From NCBI GenBank assembly GCA_018644745.1, contig JABGPX010000635.1:1-7047 (forward strand): 7,047 nucleotides of DNA, read 5' to 3'. The notes beneath the pieces are model-generated. The model had not been told where the DNA came from, did no database searches, and saw only the letters and a list, made by a program, of their open reading frames with translations. The position numbers were made by a program, and so were the translations under genes. This document shows, piece after piece, positions 1-6,538 of the stretch (its first letter is position 1; every line of letters begins with the position of its first letter). The stretch is from Spirochaetales bacterium (GTDB taxonomy: Bacteria; Spirochaetota; Spirochaetia; ARS1246).

Positions 1-1158
1 CGCCCTCTCAATGAACCCAGCGGTTTTTTCAAAGGCGTTTTTATCGATCACCGCATTCATGAAATTCGAAAAATCCTGCGGCGGGCCGATACTTATGGTT
101 TCCATGAAGGCGACCATACGATCTTTTAGTTGCGGCCATAGATCAACCGGTACATACATTCGGGATAATGCAGAGCATTTCTGTCCTTGATACTCGAATG
201 CGCCTCGAATCGCCGCAACCGCCAGCGCTTCTATATCCGCCGACTCGTGGGCTACCAGGAAGTCCTTTCCGCCGGTTTCGCCTACGATTCGAGGGTACGA
301 CCGGTATGCGGAAATACCTGAACCGATAGTATCCCACATGCTTCTGAAGACGCCGGTGCTGCCGGTAAAGTGTATGCCTGCAAACCATTCAGATTCTAAA
401 ACTCTATCTCCAACCAGGGCCCCATCCCCTGGTATGAGATTGATAACACCATCCGGCAGGCCCGCTTCGGCCAGAATCTCCATAACTACGAACGCCGCAT
501 ATACGGCTGTTGAAGCGGGTTTCCATACAACGGTATTCCCCATTACGGCCGGAGCGCAGGATAGGTTGCCACCAATTGACGTGAAATTAAATGGAGATAC
601 CGCAAACACAAATCCTTCCAAGGCCCGATACTCCATGGAGTTTTGGATACCCGGAGGCGAGTAGAGCGGCTGCTCTTCGTAGAGCTTCTGCATGTAGTAC
701 GAGTTAAATCGCCAGAAGTCGGCAAGTTCGCACGCTGCGTCTATTTCTGCCTGGTAGACATTTTTGCTTTGGTTGAGCATGGTTACTGCATTGAGTTTGT
801 CCCGGTATTTCCCGGAAAGCAAAACGGCAGCCTTATTAAATATGGCTGCACGGTCGGTATATGGCATTGATTCCCATTGAGGTTTAGCCTTGAGCGCCGC
901 CTGAATGGCCTGACCTATTTCATTGTCTCCGGCCTTGTGGTATCGGGCGAGGATGGAGTTGTGGTCATGGGGCTGAATGCATGTTCCCATCGTACCTGTA
1001 TGTACTTCGCGGCCATCGATGATACAAGGGATATCAACTTGCGTATTCAGGACTCTTGATATTTCGGATTCGATCGACTTGCGTTCTGATGATCCGCTGG
1101 CGTATTCTGCAATTGCTTCATTTGTAGGTTTCGGGATATTACCGATAGTGTTTTCCAT
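1..1158 (-). CDS. pruA: L-glutamate gamma-semialdehyde (P5C) dehydrogenase, ALDH4 type, N-terminal 386 residues
   Basis: NAD-dependent oxidation of 1-pyrroline-5-carboxylate / glutamate semialdehyde to glutamate, the second step of proline (and arginine/ornithine) breakdown, in the cytoplasm. The minus-strand frame is open from ATG 1158-1156 to the window edge. Family motifs are clear: SPFNFTSIGGNL near residue 188, WKPAST near 212, the FTGSTGVF nucleotide-binding turn near 264, GETGGKDF (E294, general base region) at 293-300, and GQKCSALSR with catalytic Cys328. The GGKDF form, the ALDH4-like FNFTSIGGN segment and the terminal segment near 370 (VIDKNAFEK) point to the stand-alone P5CDH group rather than a generic ALDH. 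Stand-alone members are usually about 540 residues, so the last 150 or so lie beyond position 1. No PRODH domain precedes it, so it is not a PutA fusion. No good Shine-Dalgarno precedes the ATG. It is divergent from an EamA transporter. Confidence 0.93.
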   Translation of the reverse strand, partial: MENTIGNIPKPTNEAIAEYASGSSERKSIESEISRVLNTQVDIPCIIDGREVHTGTMGTCIQPHDHNSILARYHKAGDNEIGQAIQAALKAKPQWESMPYTDRAAIFNKAAVLLSGKYRDKLNAVTMLNQSKNVYQAEIDAACELADFWRFNSYYMQKLYEEQPLYSPPGIQNSMEYRALEGFVFAVSPFNFTSIGGNLSCAPAVMGNTVVWKPASTAVYAAFVVMEILAEAGLPDGVINLIPGDGALVGDRVLESEWFAGIHFTGSTGVFRSMWDTIGSGISAYRSYPRIVGETGGKDFLVAHESADIEALAVAAIRGAFEYQGQKCSALSRMYVPVDLWPQLKDRMVAFMETISIGPPQDFSNFMNAVIDKNAFEKTAGFIERA

Positions 1159-1167
1159 ATTTCAAAT

Positions 1168-1196
1168 TGTATACACTTTTGCCGTGTTCTATGCAA
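1168..1196 (-). promoter_or_regulatory. Candidate promoter of the P5C dehydrogenase gene with an embedded GTATAC palindrome
   Basis: On the minus strand TTGCAT (1196-1191) and TATACA (1173-1168) are separated by exactly 17 bp, and the predicted transcript would start only a few bases before the ATG at 1158, which agrees with the lack of a Shine-Dalgarno site. The hexamers match the sigma70 consensus only partly (3/6 and 4/6). The -10 includes a GTATAC palindrome (1169-1174, context ATTGTATACACT), similar to operator cores reported for GntR-family repressors. Read on the plus strand, the same interval gives an equally weak opposite pair (TTGTAT 1167-1172, TATGCA 1190-1195), so overlapping divergent promoters are possible. 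Inference only. Confidence 0.35.
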
Positions 1197-1205
1197 AGGT
1201 CAATC

Positions 1206-1333
1206 AGGAGCCCTACAGGGCACATCGAAAAACCCACTTTCGGTGCATGTGACCGAATGTTATTCCAAAAAGAATCGGGGTTTTTCGTATGTGCCGGTTG
1301 TCAAAGCAGCAGTTTTTAGAGGAGCCCTACAGG
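1206..1333 (+). repeat. 14-bp direct repeat AGGAGCCCTACAGG, two copies; the second is the transporter RBS
   Basis: AGGAGCCCTACAGG occurs exactly at 1206-1219 and again at 1320-1333, 114 bp apart. The second copy supplies AGGAG (1320-1324) 8 bp before the GTG start at 1333 and is therefore the ribosome-binding region of the EamA gene. The first copy abuts the left arm of a long inverted repeat and is not followed by a plausible start. An exact 14-mer in so short an interval is unlikely by chance, so a local duplication or a shared binding site is more likely. Confidence 0.75.
1220..1294. repeat. Long inverted repeat (stem-loop) in the 5' leader of the EamA transporter gene
   Basis: The left arm GCACATCGAAAAACCC (1220-1235) pairs with GGGTTTTTCGTATGTGC (1278-1294) over 16 base pairs, with one bulged base in the right arm. 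Inside lies a second stem, TTCGGT (1239-1244) with ACCGAA (1252-1257), and a 7-nt loop. No T-run follows the right arm, so it is not a standard intrinsic terminator. It falls between the divergent genes and in the presumed leader of the transporter, ending 25 bp before the RBS copy of the direct repeat. It may be a leader RNA structure, a protein-binding site or a small palindromic mobile sequence; the sequence does not decide. Confidence 0.7.
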
Positions 1334-2235
1334 TGATTCTTGGATATATATGCGCGTTCGGAGTTGTCGCTCTATGGAGCTTCACCCCGGTTATGGTGAA
1401 AATCGCCCTGCAGTTTATCGATCCCTTTACGTTATCATTTCTCCGGCTCATACAGGGACTCGCCCTGGTCGTGCTTCTCCACAGAATTCGCACGGGCAGC
1501 TTTCGTAAAATGTATCGGTTTGAGCCGTGGATAATTCTAGGCGGGTTCGGTATTGCGGTTAATTACGTCCTTTTTGTTGTCGCCTTGAATTTTACTACCG
1601 CGAGTATGGGCGGATTGGTTATCCAATTTCAATTCGTCACTCTCGCGGCGCTGGCCTGGATTGTGCTGAAAGAACCATTTCACATTCGAAAGCTGGCGGC
1701 GGTTCTGGTAATTGTCTCAGGAGTTTCCCTGGTATTTTTCTACAGGCAAGCTGCCTCTGAGTTGATTCATCCCGAGTATGTATTCGGCAATGTGTGCATG
1801 CTCATCGCCGGGCTCGGATGGGGAGTGTACGCTCTCTCCGGTAAAGCGGTCTCCCATCGAAAAACAAATTTCGAGATGCTCATTCCCATGTTCTCGATGG
1901 CGGCGCTTGTATCTCTCGCGGCCTCTCTTATTGGTTTTGAGTATAGAGCCCCGATAACCTGGCAAGGCATTACTTCGATAATTATCCTGGGCACAGGCGT
2001 AACCGGTATCGGCTTCCTCTTTCTTTCTACCAGTCTCCGCCGGCTAAACGCTTCTCTCGTCGGCGGTATTACCAGCGTCACTCCGCTGTTTAATATTCTG
2101 GTCAGCCATCGGATTCTGGGCGAGCCGCTTTCTCTAACCCTTGTGATCGGTGCGGTCATCTGTATTGCGGGACTCGTCGCTTTGATTCTTTCGGATCGAT
2201 ATATCAAGAAGGAATTCTCAGTTAAATCCAAATGA
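1333..2235 (+). CDS. EamA-family (drug/metabolite superfamily) 10-helix transporter
   Basis: An inner-membrane carrier of the DMT superfamily, which moves amino acids, sugars or other metabolites; the substrate cannot be read from sequence. The 300-residue product has about ten hydrophobic segments arranged as two EamA repeats (about residues 3-135 and 148-285). Family signs are the first helix with VALWSFTPV, the ALNFTTASMGG segment ending the first repeat's third helix, WIVLKEP closing the helix-4 region, and its counterpart RILGEPLS in the second repeat. The frame is open upstream to a GTG at 1243, but the extra 30 residues are polar, lie across an inverted repeat and have no RBS. GTG 1333 has AGGAG 8 bp upstream and gives the usual family length, so I prefer it. 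It is divergent from the P5C dehydrogenase and could export or import a related amino acid, which is inference. It converges on the lyase gene with 27 bp between stops. Confidence 0.9.
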   Translation: MILGYICAFGVVALWSFTPVMVKIALQFIDPFTLSFLRLIQGLALVVLLHRIRTGSFRKMYRFEPWIILGGFGIAVNYVLFVVALNFTTASMGGLVIQFQFVTLAALAWIVLKEPFHIRKLAAVLVIVSGVSLVFFYRQAASELIHPEYVFGNVCMLIAGLGWGVYALSGKAVSHRKTNFEMLIPMFSMAALVSLAASLIGFEYRAPITWQGITSIIILGTGVTGIGFLFLSTSLRRLNASLVGGITSVTPLFNILVSHRILGEPLSLTLVIGAVICIAGLVALILSDRYIKKEFSVKSK

Positions 2236-2255
2236 CCTTTTAATGGAATCCTATA

Positions 2256-2277
2256 GAGTAAATCAGCTGATCCACTC
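2256..2277 (-). other. Hairpin spanning the lyase stop codon
   Basis: The minus strand reads GAGTGGATC-AGCT-GATTTACTC, a 9-bp stem including two G-U pairs with a 4-nt loop, built on the perfect palindrome ATCAGCTGAT (2262-2271). On the plus strand the two G-U pairs become A-C mismatches, so the structure favours the lyase transcript. It contains the lyase TGA (2265-2263). No U-tract follows, so it is at best a poor terminator; it could be a 3' end-stabilising structure. Confidence 0.35.
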
Positions 2278-4440
2278 ATCCCAGTTGCTCCAGCTTGTGA
2301 CCCTTCTTTTTGGTTCTTTAAAGTCCAACTGCAGCTGCTCCATATCTCCCATTTCAAAAAGAGTTTTGCCTCCCCATTTTAGAGTGCTGAAGTCAACAGC
2401 GCTGTAATAAACAGAACTTTTATCCTCTATAACCAGCGATGAATAAGCGTCGGTCTCAAGATCAAAAACACTCTCCCGTCCCGCTTCAAAGGAGTAGGCC
2501 GGACGTTTATTGAGATCCTCAATCTTGGATTCATAGCAGTACCTGTCAAAGAGAGTATACTTTTTCCCCTTCAACATAAACTGGAGACCCAGGCCCTTCT
2601 TTTTTTTCTCAACCCGAAAGGAGTCATAGAAGTCCGGTCTCTCTTTCCTTCCGGGGTTGAGTACAGAAATAAAGGAGAGGGGGGAGAGGGGGTTGGCATA
2701 ACCGGCAAAAAACTGGCTGACCGTCATCTGGTCGAAATGATCCCTGTCAATAGTACGCATTTCAAAGCCAAATTCACCCATGGGGAAGTGGAGAAACAGC
2801 GACGTGCCAACGGGTTGGGTAAAGGAACTCTCCTTCCCCATGCTGATCCATGATTGGCTTAAAGCAAAACTTCCGCTACCCAGGTCTTCTATGTTCTGGG
2901 CATGATAGAGAGGTCCCATTGTGTAACTTCCGTCATGGCCGGGTATCACAATATCATGGACAATGAAGATGTCCTCTTTTTTCAGGTAGTGGATAGTACG
3001 ATCGCAGACGGCGCCGTTCTGTGAGTCATGCAGCCTTGTCCGGGAACTGTCATACTCTTCAAAGTTGTAAAAGAAGACCCGCTCTGTTTTGACAGGATTA
3101 TACTCGCCGTAATCCATGATGTAATCATGGAAACTGTGGGCTTTGTTGACTCCACGGCGGACAATCAATTTATTATGATAATAGTCACTCCGGTAGGCAC
3201 AGTCCCTCCCGTCTCTCCGGTAACCGCTTTCGGTCAACAAAAACCGCCCTTTGCTGACAAGCATGGACAGAGAATTTTCATCATTCTGGCCATGGTGGGT
3301 TTTTTCCGCCTTCACCGGAATGGTCATGGTAAGACTCTTTTTGTAGATTTCATTCACGGGGAGTTCATCCCGGTAGTTGAGCATGAGATAGGTATCATCT
3401 TTATCCCATCCCGAACGGAAGACACATTTTTTACCCTGGATATCATCGCTGACTTCCTGAGTCAGGGTCTGTGGAACCTGCTCCTTCAATTCATCATCGG
3501 CCCAGTTATAGGCAGAGATCAACTGCTGAATAAAACGGACCAGACCGCCGGCCAGCCCCATATCCTTCTCCAGATGGGCAGAGACATAACGACTGACAGC
3601 AAATTTCAGGGTACCCGACTGGTAGATAGTGGCACATCTCTCCATGATCGCTGCCAGATGCATCCAGTCATGACCTAAATTGCTATCCCCGTAGGGGGGG
3701 ATGTATCCCAGGGGAGAGACCATCCGGGCCCACATGTCGGCATAATACTTGACCATGGGATTCTCATTTATATTAACGGTGGGCACATAGTCGTTATAGA
3801 CTACAAAGCTGTAGACCCAGATGCTCTGATAGGAGGGTGAATCTTCCATGGACCACTTGTCCAGACTGTCCGCAAAGATATGTTTAGCCATTTTTAACCA
3901 AAGGGCTGAATCCTTGTGGTCGGGAAAAGAGACCCCTGCCGCCGCTAAATTCAGAGCGCGCAGCATGCTTCGGTTCATGGGGCCGTACTCGGGCATCTTG
4001 AGAATCGGCGCCAGGGAGAGCTCTACCACTTTCTCTATTTTTCTAACCTCGTCCTCAGTGAAACAGGCCTCTTCCTTAATCATGTTATAGGCGTTTATAT
4101 AGGGTTCAGGATCAAACATCCAATCCAGCATGGGAAAATCGTTATTCCTTACGGTGATGTTTTCCCTCTGCTGATAAGCGGTCAGTTCACTGTTTATCTC
4201 ATACACATCCAGAAGATAGGTCCGGGCTCTCTCCAGGTACTGTTTGTCCCCGGTTTGTTTGTATCGCATCACCTCACCGGGAGCCACAGTTCCCGCAAAG
4301 CGTAGTGGGTTCATAAAAGCGCCATTGCTGCGCAACAGCTCACAAGCTTCTTCAAAACCCTTTTTCCTGGTCTCGCCATAGCTGTCCCACACAATATCTG
4401 CCACATGAAAGGCGTAATCTAGATATTTTTGTTTTATCAT
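2263..4440 (-). CDS. Heparinase II/III-like polysaccharide lyase, cytoplasmic
   Basis: A probable uronate-containing glycan or oligosaccharide lyase (beta-elimination). The 725-residue protein has a helical N-terminal half of the alpha/alpha-toroid type (about 1-330) with YGPMNRSMLRALNLAAAGV near 152-170, EDSPSYQSIWVYSF near 199-212 and PPYGDSNLGHDW at 248-259. A beta-rich heparinase II/III domain follows (about 335-690) with KAEKTHHGQNDENSLSM near 378-393 and GRFLLTESGYR at 398-408. Candidate catalytic residues by family analogy are N156, Y250, H382/H383 and the downstream tyrosines 419-421. No signal peptide is visible, so it probably acts inside the cell on imported oligosaccharides. The start ATG 4440-4438 has GGGGGA 4 bp upstream, a short-spaced RBS. 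The exact substrate (alginate, heparin-like or ulvan-type) cannot be told. An A8 run lies near residues 611-614. No sugar transporter or other lyase is next to it, which is unusual for such genes. Confidence 0.8.
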   Translation of the reverse strand: MIKQKYLDYAFHVADIVWDSYGETRKKGFEEACELLRSNGAFMNPLRFAGTVAPGEVMRYKQTGDKQYLERARTYLLDVYEINSELTAYQQRENITVRNNDFPMLDWMFDPEPYINAYNMIKEEACFTEDEVRKIEKVVELSLAPILKMPEYGPMNRSMLRALNLAAAGVSFPDHKDSALWLKMAKHIFADSLDKWSMEDSPSYQSIWVYSFVVYNDYVPTVNINENPMVKYYADMWARMVSPLGYIPPYGDSNLGHDWMHLAAIMERCATIYQSGTLKFAVSRYVSAHLEKDMGLAGGLVRFIQQLISAYNWADDELKEQVPQTLTQEVSDDIQGKKCVFRSGWDKDDTYLMLNYRDELPVNEIYKKSLTMTIPVKAEKTHHGQNDENSLSMLVSKGRFLLTESGYRRDGRDCAYRSDYYHNKLIVRRGVNKAHSFHDYIMDYGEYNPVKTERVFFYNFEEYDSSRTRLHDSQNGAVCDRTIHYLKKEDIFIVHDIVIPGHDGSYTMGPLYHAQNIEDLGSGSFALSQSWISMGKESSFTQPVGTSLFLHFPMGEFGFEMRTIDRDHFDQMTVSQFFAGYANPLSPLSFISVLNPGRKERPDFYDSFRVEKKKKGLGLQFMLKGKKYTLFDRYCYESKIEDLNKRPAYSFEAGRESVFDLETDAYSSLVIEDKSSVYYSAVDFSTLKWGGKTLFEMGDMEQLQLDFKEPKRRVTSWSNWDEWIS

Positions 4441-4885
4441 AAAATCCCCCGGTCATTAACATAGAGATTCCACCATAACCCACTATCCCGGTGAGCGGCC
4501 ATGGGCATAGCTGTCAGAGCAGTCCTGCAGTCTTTTTGTTCCAATAGTATTATTACCGCGATAACAAACCCCGGCACCTCTTCGAGAAAATGCCAGGAAT
4601 ACCGCGGCGGCGCCACGGCGATGATAAAAATGGGGTTTTAATGTTACGACGAGCAAATCTGGCCCCATCCAAAGGTTAGCGGGTTCTGCTTGCCATAAGA
4701 GAATCATGGATTACATTATAAACCATCGGTATGCAGATAGCTGGCTTGGACCGCGTATTGAGGACGAGCAGGCGGTGGATTTGTGGTCGCAGGCACTTGC
4801 GTTGAAAATGCTTGTCGGCTGAATCAACTTTTTCCTTTCTCATGCATGAATTACATCTGCAGTCCTGTGGCATGAACCGGAATGA
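4441..4885. other. 445-bp interval between lyase and hipA genes without a convincing gene
   Basis: Both flanking genes read on the minus strand, so this holds the 3' end region of hipBA and the upstream region of the lyase. I found no tRNA, no clear terminator for hipA and no promoter I would defend for the lyase. Minus-strand frames at 4707-4483 and 4873-4676 are open but rich in Arg, Cys and Gly and match no family I know, so I treat them as chance. The plus strand has one short ORF (4706-4822). A weak stem GTTGA (4801-4805) / TCAAC (4824-4828) followed by TTTTT could end a plus-strand transcript. Confidence 0.5.
4706..4822 (+). CDS. Possible small ORF, 38 residues, unknown function
   Basis: Starts MDYIINHRYADSWLGPR and ends LWSQALALKMLVG, followed by TGA. 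AAGAGA lies 4 bp upstream as a weak RBS. The composition is protein-like, unlike the other frames here, and the frame stays open upstream to about 4628, so it could be the surviving end of a larger gene. A GTTGA/TCAAC stem with TTTTT overlaps its stop codon. I recognise no family. It is opposite in strand to both neighbours. It could equally be chance. Confidence 0.2.
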   Translation: MDYIINHRYADSWLGPRIEDEQAVDLWSQALALKMLVG

Positions 4886-6160
4886 TTATCTCTTTGACTC
4901 TCGCCTTTCTTCTACAATATGAAATGCCGGTTCCATCGCCGTAATAGCACTAGTCGATATACCCAATTCTTCGGCGAATATTCGCCACTGTTGAACTTCA
5001 GCAACTATTTCCTTCAGACGTTTTTCTGCTTGGTCTCGGGTAAGATAAAAATGATGCGCCTGACTGAGAGCCAGATCAAAATCAAGCGAATTATCATCTT
5101 CGCTGATATTCAGACTCAATCCGTATCCTTCGGGATCGGGATTGATGTCGTAAACCTGCGAAAGGTGCCATCCGTGCTGTTCTAAAAGGAAACCGTGGTT
5201 CCTCATATGGTCGTCCGTATTGGAAACCGCGATATTGAAAACGATCCGACTCCAGAGTTCATACAAGTCGTCCTTCGGGCGTGATCCTGAGCGTCTGATA
5301 AATTCCGTCAGTTCTAGGTAACTTGAGCCCTCGGCTGCCGAAACGCCATCGGTTTTTCCGAGAAGGGTTAAAGCTGAAGCGAAGTGAATGCGTCCACCGT
5401 CATCGGTCCGATCGAACCGTCTTGTCAGAAACGTAGTGCCGCGCGGGGAAAACCGTTCCATCCGGGATTCTACCGTATCAAGTCCGCAACGCGCGGCCAG
5501 ATTATAGACCAGCATCTCCCAGGCGCCAGTATCGAAGGCGTCGTTTTTCGACGGAAATTTGGCAATCCACAATCGGGAATCCGGTCCCTGCACGCTGGCT
5601 TTCGGCCGGGCGCCGCCCAATGACGATCCGGGCGCTAGTAACAGCTTCAACCATTGATCAACCGATTCATCGCTTTCATCTTCTTCGAAATGTCGGGTTG
5701 CTTCTTCTAGGGTTCGCAAGCGGAACCAGGGAGGGACTGCCTGCTCCCCACCTGGTGCCATAAATTGTTTCGAGCGTTTTTCCCGGAAACGAAGTGCACC
5801 GGAACGGGCAAAGTCGTTGACGCCGATTAGGTAATCGATTTCTGTCAATCGAGCAGGTTTGCGTTTTTCTGCACGGGCCTGCAGGGCTTCTCGACGTCGG
5901 ATAAGATTGCGTCCCCAGCGGTCGGGAGCAGAATCGGTAAAAACTCCATAAAAGGCCTTGCCCTGCGGGGGATACTGCCGACCGCTGAACAGCTGGAGGT
6001 CCGGATCGAGATAGGCGGCAGACGGCTGTCTCAGCCAATCTTCGTCATATTCGAAGGATAATACAGATCGCCCAGGCTTTCCGGTCTCGAACAAGGTTCC
6101 CATCAGCTGCGGGCTTTCCAATTCGATCCAATCGGCGAATACCTGAAAGCTCCGTTCCAC
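4886..6160 (-). CDS. hipA: HipA-family serine/threonine kinase toxin
   Basis: Toxin of a HipBA type II module; E. coli HipA phosphorylates glutamyl-tRNA synthetase (GltX) and stops translation, causing persistence, and HipB neutralises it. The 424-residue product has the full layout: an N-terminal HipA domain (about 5-125) with GVFTDSAPDRWGRNL at 72-86, a Gly-rich loop APGSSLGGARPK at 176-187 (Ser179/180 would correspond to the autophosphorylated serine region), the ATP-lysine in IAKFPS (K201), the catalytic loop SNTDDHMRN at 313-321 (D316 and N321 matching E. coli D309 and N314) and the metal-binding YDIN (D338). All key kinase residues are present, so it should be active. The start is GTG 6160-6158; AAAGGAGC (6176-6169) lies 8 bp upstream, inside the last codons of hipB. 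Only 3 bp separate it from the hipB stop, so the two are co-transcribed and probably translationally coupled. Its target in this organism is unknown. Confidence 0.93.
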   Translation of the reverse strand: MERSFQVFADWIELESPQLMGTLFETGKPGRSVLSFEYDEDWLRQPSAAYLDPDLQLFSGRQYPPQGKAFYGVFTDSAPDRWGRNLIRRREALQARAEKRKPARLTEIDYLIGVNDFARSGALRFREKRSKQFMAPGGEQAVPPWFRLRTLEEATRHFEEDESDESVDQWLKLLLAPGSSLGGARPKASVQGPDSRLWIAKFPSKNDAFDTGAWEMLVYNLAARCGLDTVESRMERFSPRGTTFLTRRFDRTDDGGRIHFASALTLLGKTDGVSAAEGSSYLELTEFIRRSGSRPKDDLYELWSRIVFNIAVSNTDDHMRNHGFLLEQHGWHLSQVYDINPDPEGYGLSLNISEDDNSLDFDLALSQAHHFYLTRDQAEKRLKEIVAEVQQWRIFAEELGISTSAITAMEPAFHIVEERRESKR

Positions 6161-6163
6161 CCG

Positions 6164-6478
6164 TTACCGCTCCTTTGGGGCGCGCTTACCGACGGGTAAG
6201 TCGAGGTCTTGCAATTTGCGCCCGAGTTTGTCGTCACGTGCAATGAGGAGGAGATCCTTCTCTAGACCGATAGCCAACAGGACGGCGGCATAAATCCCGA
6301 TAGCTACCGAAGGGGCGCCTTTTTCAACCGCCCAGACGCTGGCCCGGGAGACGCCGGCACGTTCGGCAACCAGGTCGACGGGTATTTTCCGACGCAATCG
6401 GGCCAGTTTGATCTGATTGCCCAGCTCATCCAGCATTTTCTGTGTCGAGGGGAGTAGTTGGATTTTTTTTCTACCCAT
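6164..6478 (-). CDS. hipB: HipB-family antitoxin, XRE helix-turn-helix
   Basis: DNA-binding antitoxin that represses the operon and inhibits HipA. From the ATG at 6478-6476 the product is 104 residues, starting MGRKKIQLLP. An XRE-type HTH covers about residues 18-70: LGNQIKLARLRRKI, then LVAERAGVSRASVWAVEKG, where AGVSRASVWAVE is the turn and recognition helix. The C-terminal tail is basic (GRKLQDLDLPVGKRAPKER), as in many HipB-like partners. An in-frame ATG seven codons upstream (6499-6497) lies upstream of the -10 hexamer, so it cannot be in the mRNA made from that promoter; I therefore choose 6478. An A8 run covers codons 3-6 and is a possible slippage site. hipA follows after 3 bp. Confidence 0.9.
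   Translation of the reverse strand: MGRKKIQLLPSTQKMLDELGNQIKLARLRRKIPVDLVAERAGVSRASVWAVEKGAPSVAIGIYAAVLLAIGLEKDLLLIARDDKLGRKLQDLDLPVGKRAPKER
6169..6176 (-). promoter_or_regulatory. hipA ribosome-binding site inside the hipB 3' end
   Basis: AAAGGAGC on the minus strand (6176-6169), formed by the last Lys-Glu codons of hipB, lies 8 bp before the hipA GTG. It supports the GTG start and suggests coupled translation, so HipA is made only after HipB is translated. Confidence 0.7.
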
Positions 6479-6488
6479 AATGTTTAAA

Positions 6489-6516
6489 ATTATAGACATA
6501 AAGTGATTTTTGTCAA
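6489..6516 (-). promoter_or_regulatory. hipBA promoter, perfect consensus hexamers
   Basis: The minus strand carries TTGACA (6516-6511) and TATAAT (6494-6489), both 6/6 to the sigma70 consensus, with a 16-bp spacer. The transcript should begin at about 6483-6481, only 2-5 nt before the hipB ATG at 6478-6476, so the mRNA would be leaderless or nearly so; no Shine-Dalgarno site exists in that gap. A promoter this strong needs repression, which fits autoregulation by HipB. Confidence 0.85.
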
Positions 6517-6533
6517 TAAATTAAGACATTAAG
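6494..6533. promoter_or_regulatory. Paired direct repeats bracketing the hipBA -35: candidate HipB operators
   Basis: AGACATAAAG (6494-6503) and AGACATTAAG (6524-6533) match at 9 of 10 bases and are offset by exactly 30 bp, about three helical turns. The similarity continues on the left (AATTATAGACAT versus AAATTAAGACAT). Each has weak dyad symmetry; the outer one is TTAA-GACA-TTAA (6521-6532). One copy touches the -10 and spacer and the other lies just upstream of the -35, so bound repressor would close off the promoter. The bases do not match the E. coli HipB operator TATCC-N8-GGATA. Confidence 0.55.
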
Positions 6534-6538
6534 CGTAT

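Noticed and set aside
338..664. Plus-strand ORFs at 338-664, 643-870 and 977-1252
   Set aside because: Shadows of the P5C dehydrogenase, which is open on the minus strand to the window edge with catalytic Cys and Glu motifs.
1767..2357. 196-codon minus-strand ORF opposite the transporter
   Set aside because: Antisense shadow of the EamA gene with an Arg/Pro-rich product and no family match.
3028..3678. 216-codon plus-strand ORF inside the lyase gene
   Set aside because: It lies wholly opposite the lyase frame, which has clear family motifs; the composition is that of a shadow frame.
4660..4700. GTTAGCG-like core suggesting an integron attC site
   Set aside because: No matching second core and no imperfect palindrome around it.
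4519..4867. 9-bp direct repeat GCAGTCCTG at 4519-4527 and 4859-4867
   Set aside because: A 9-mer repeated once in this distance is expected fairly often by chance, and no element lies between.
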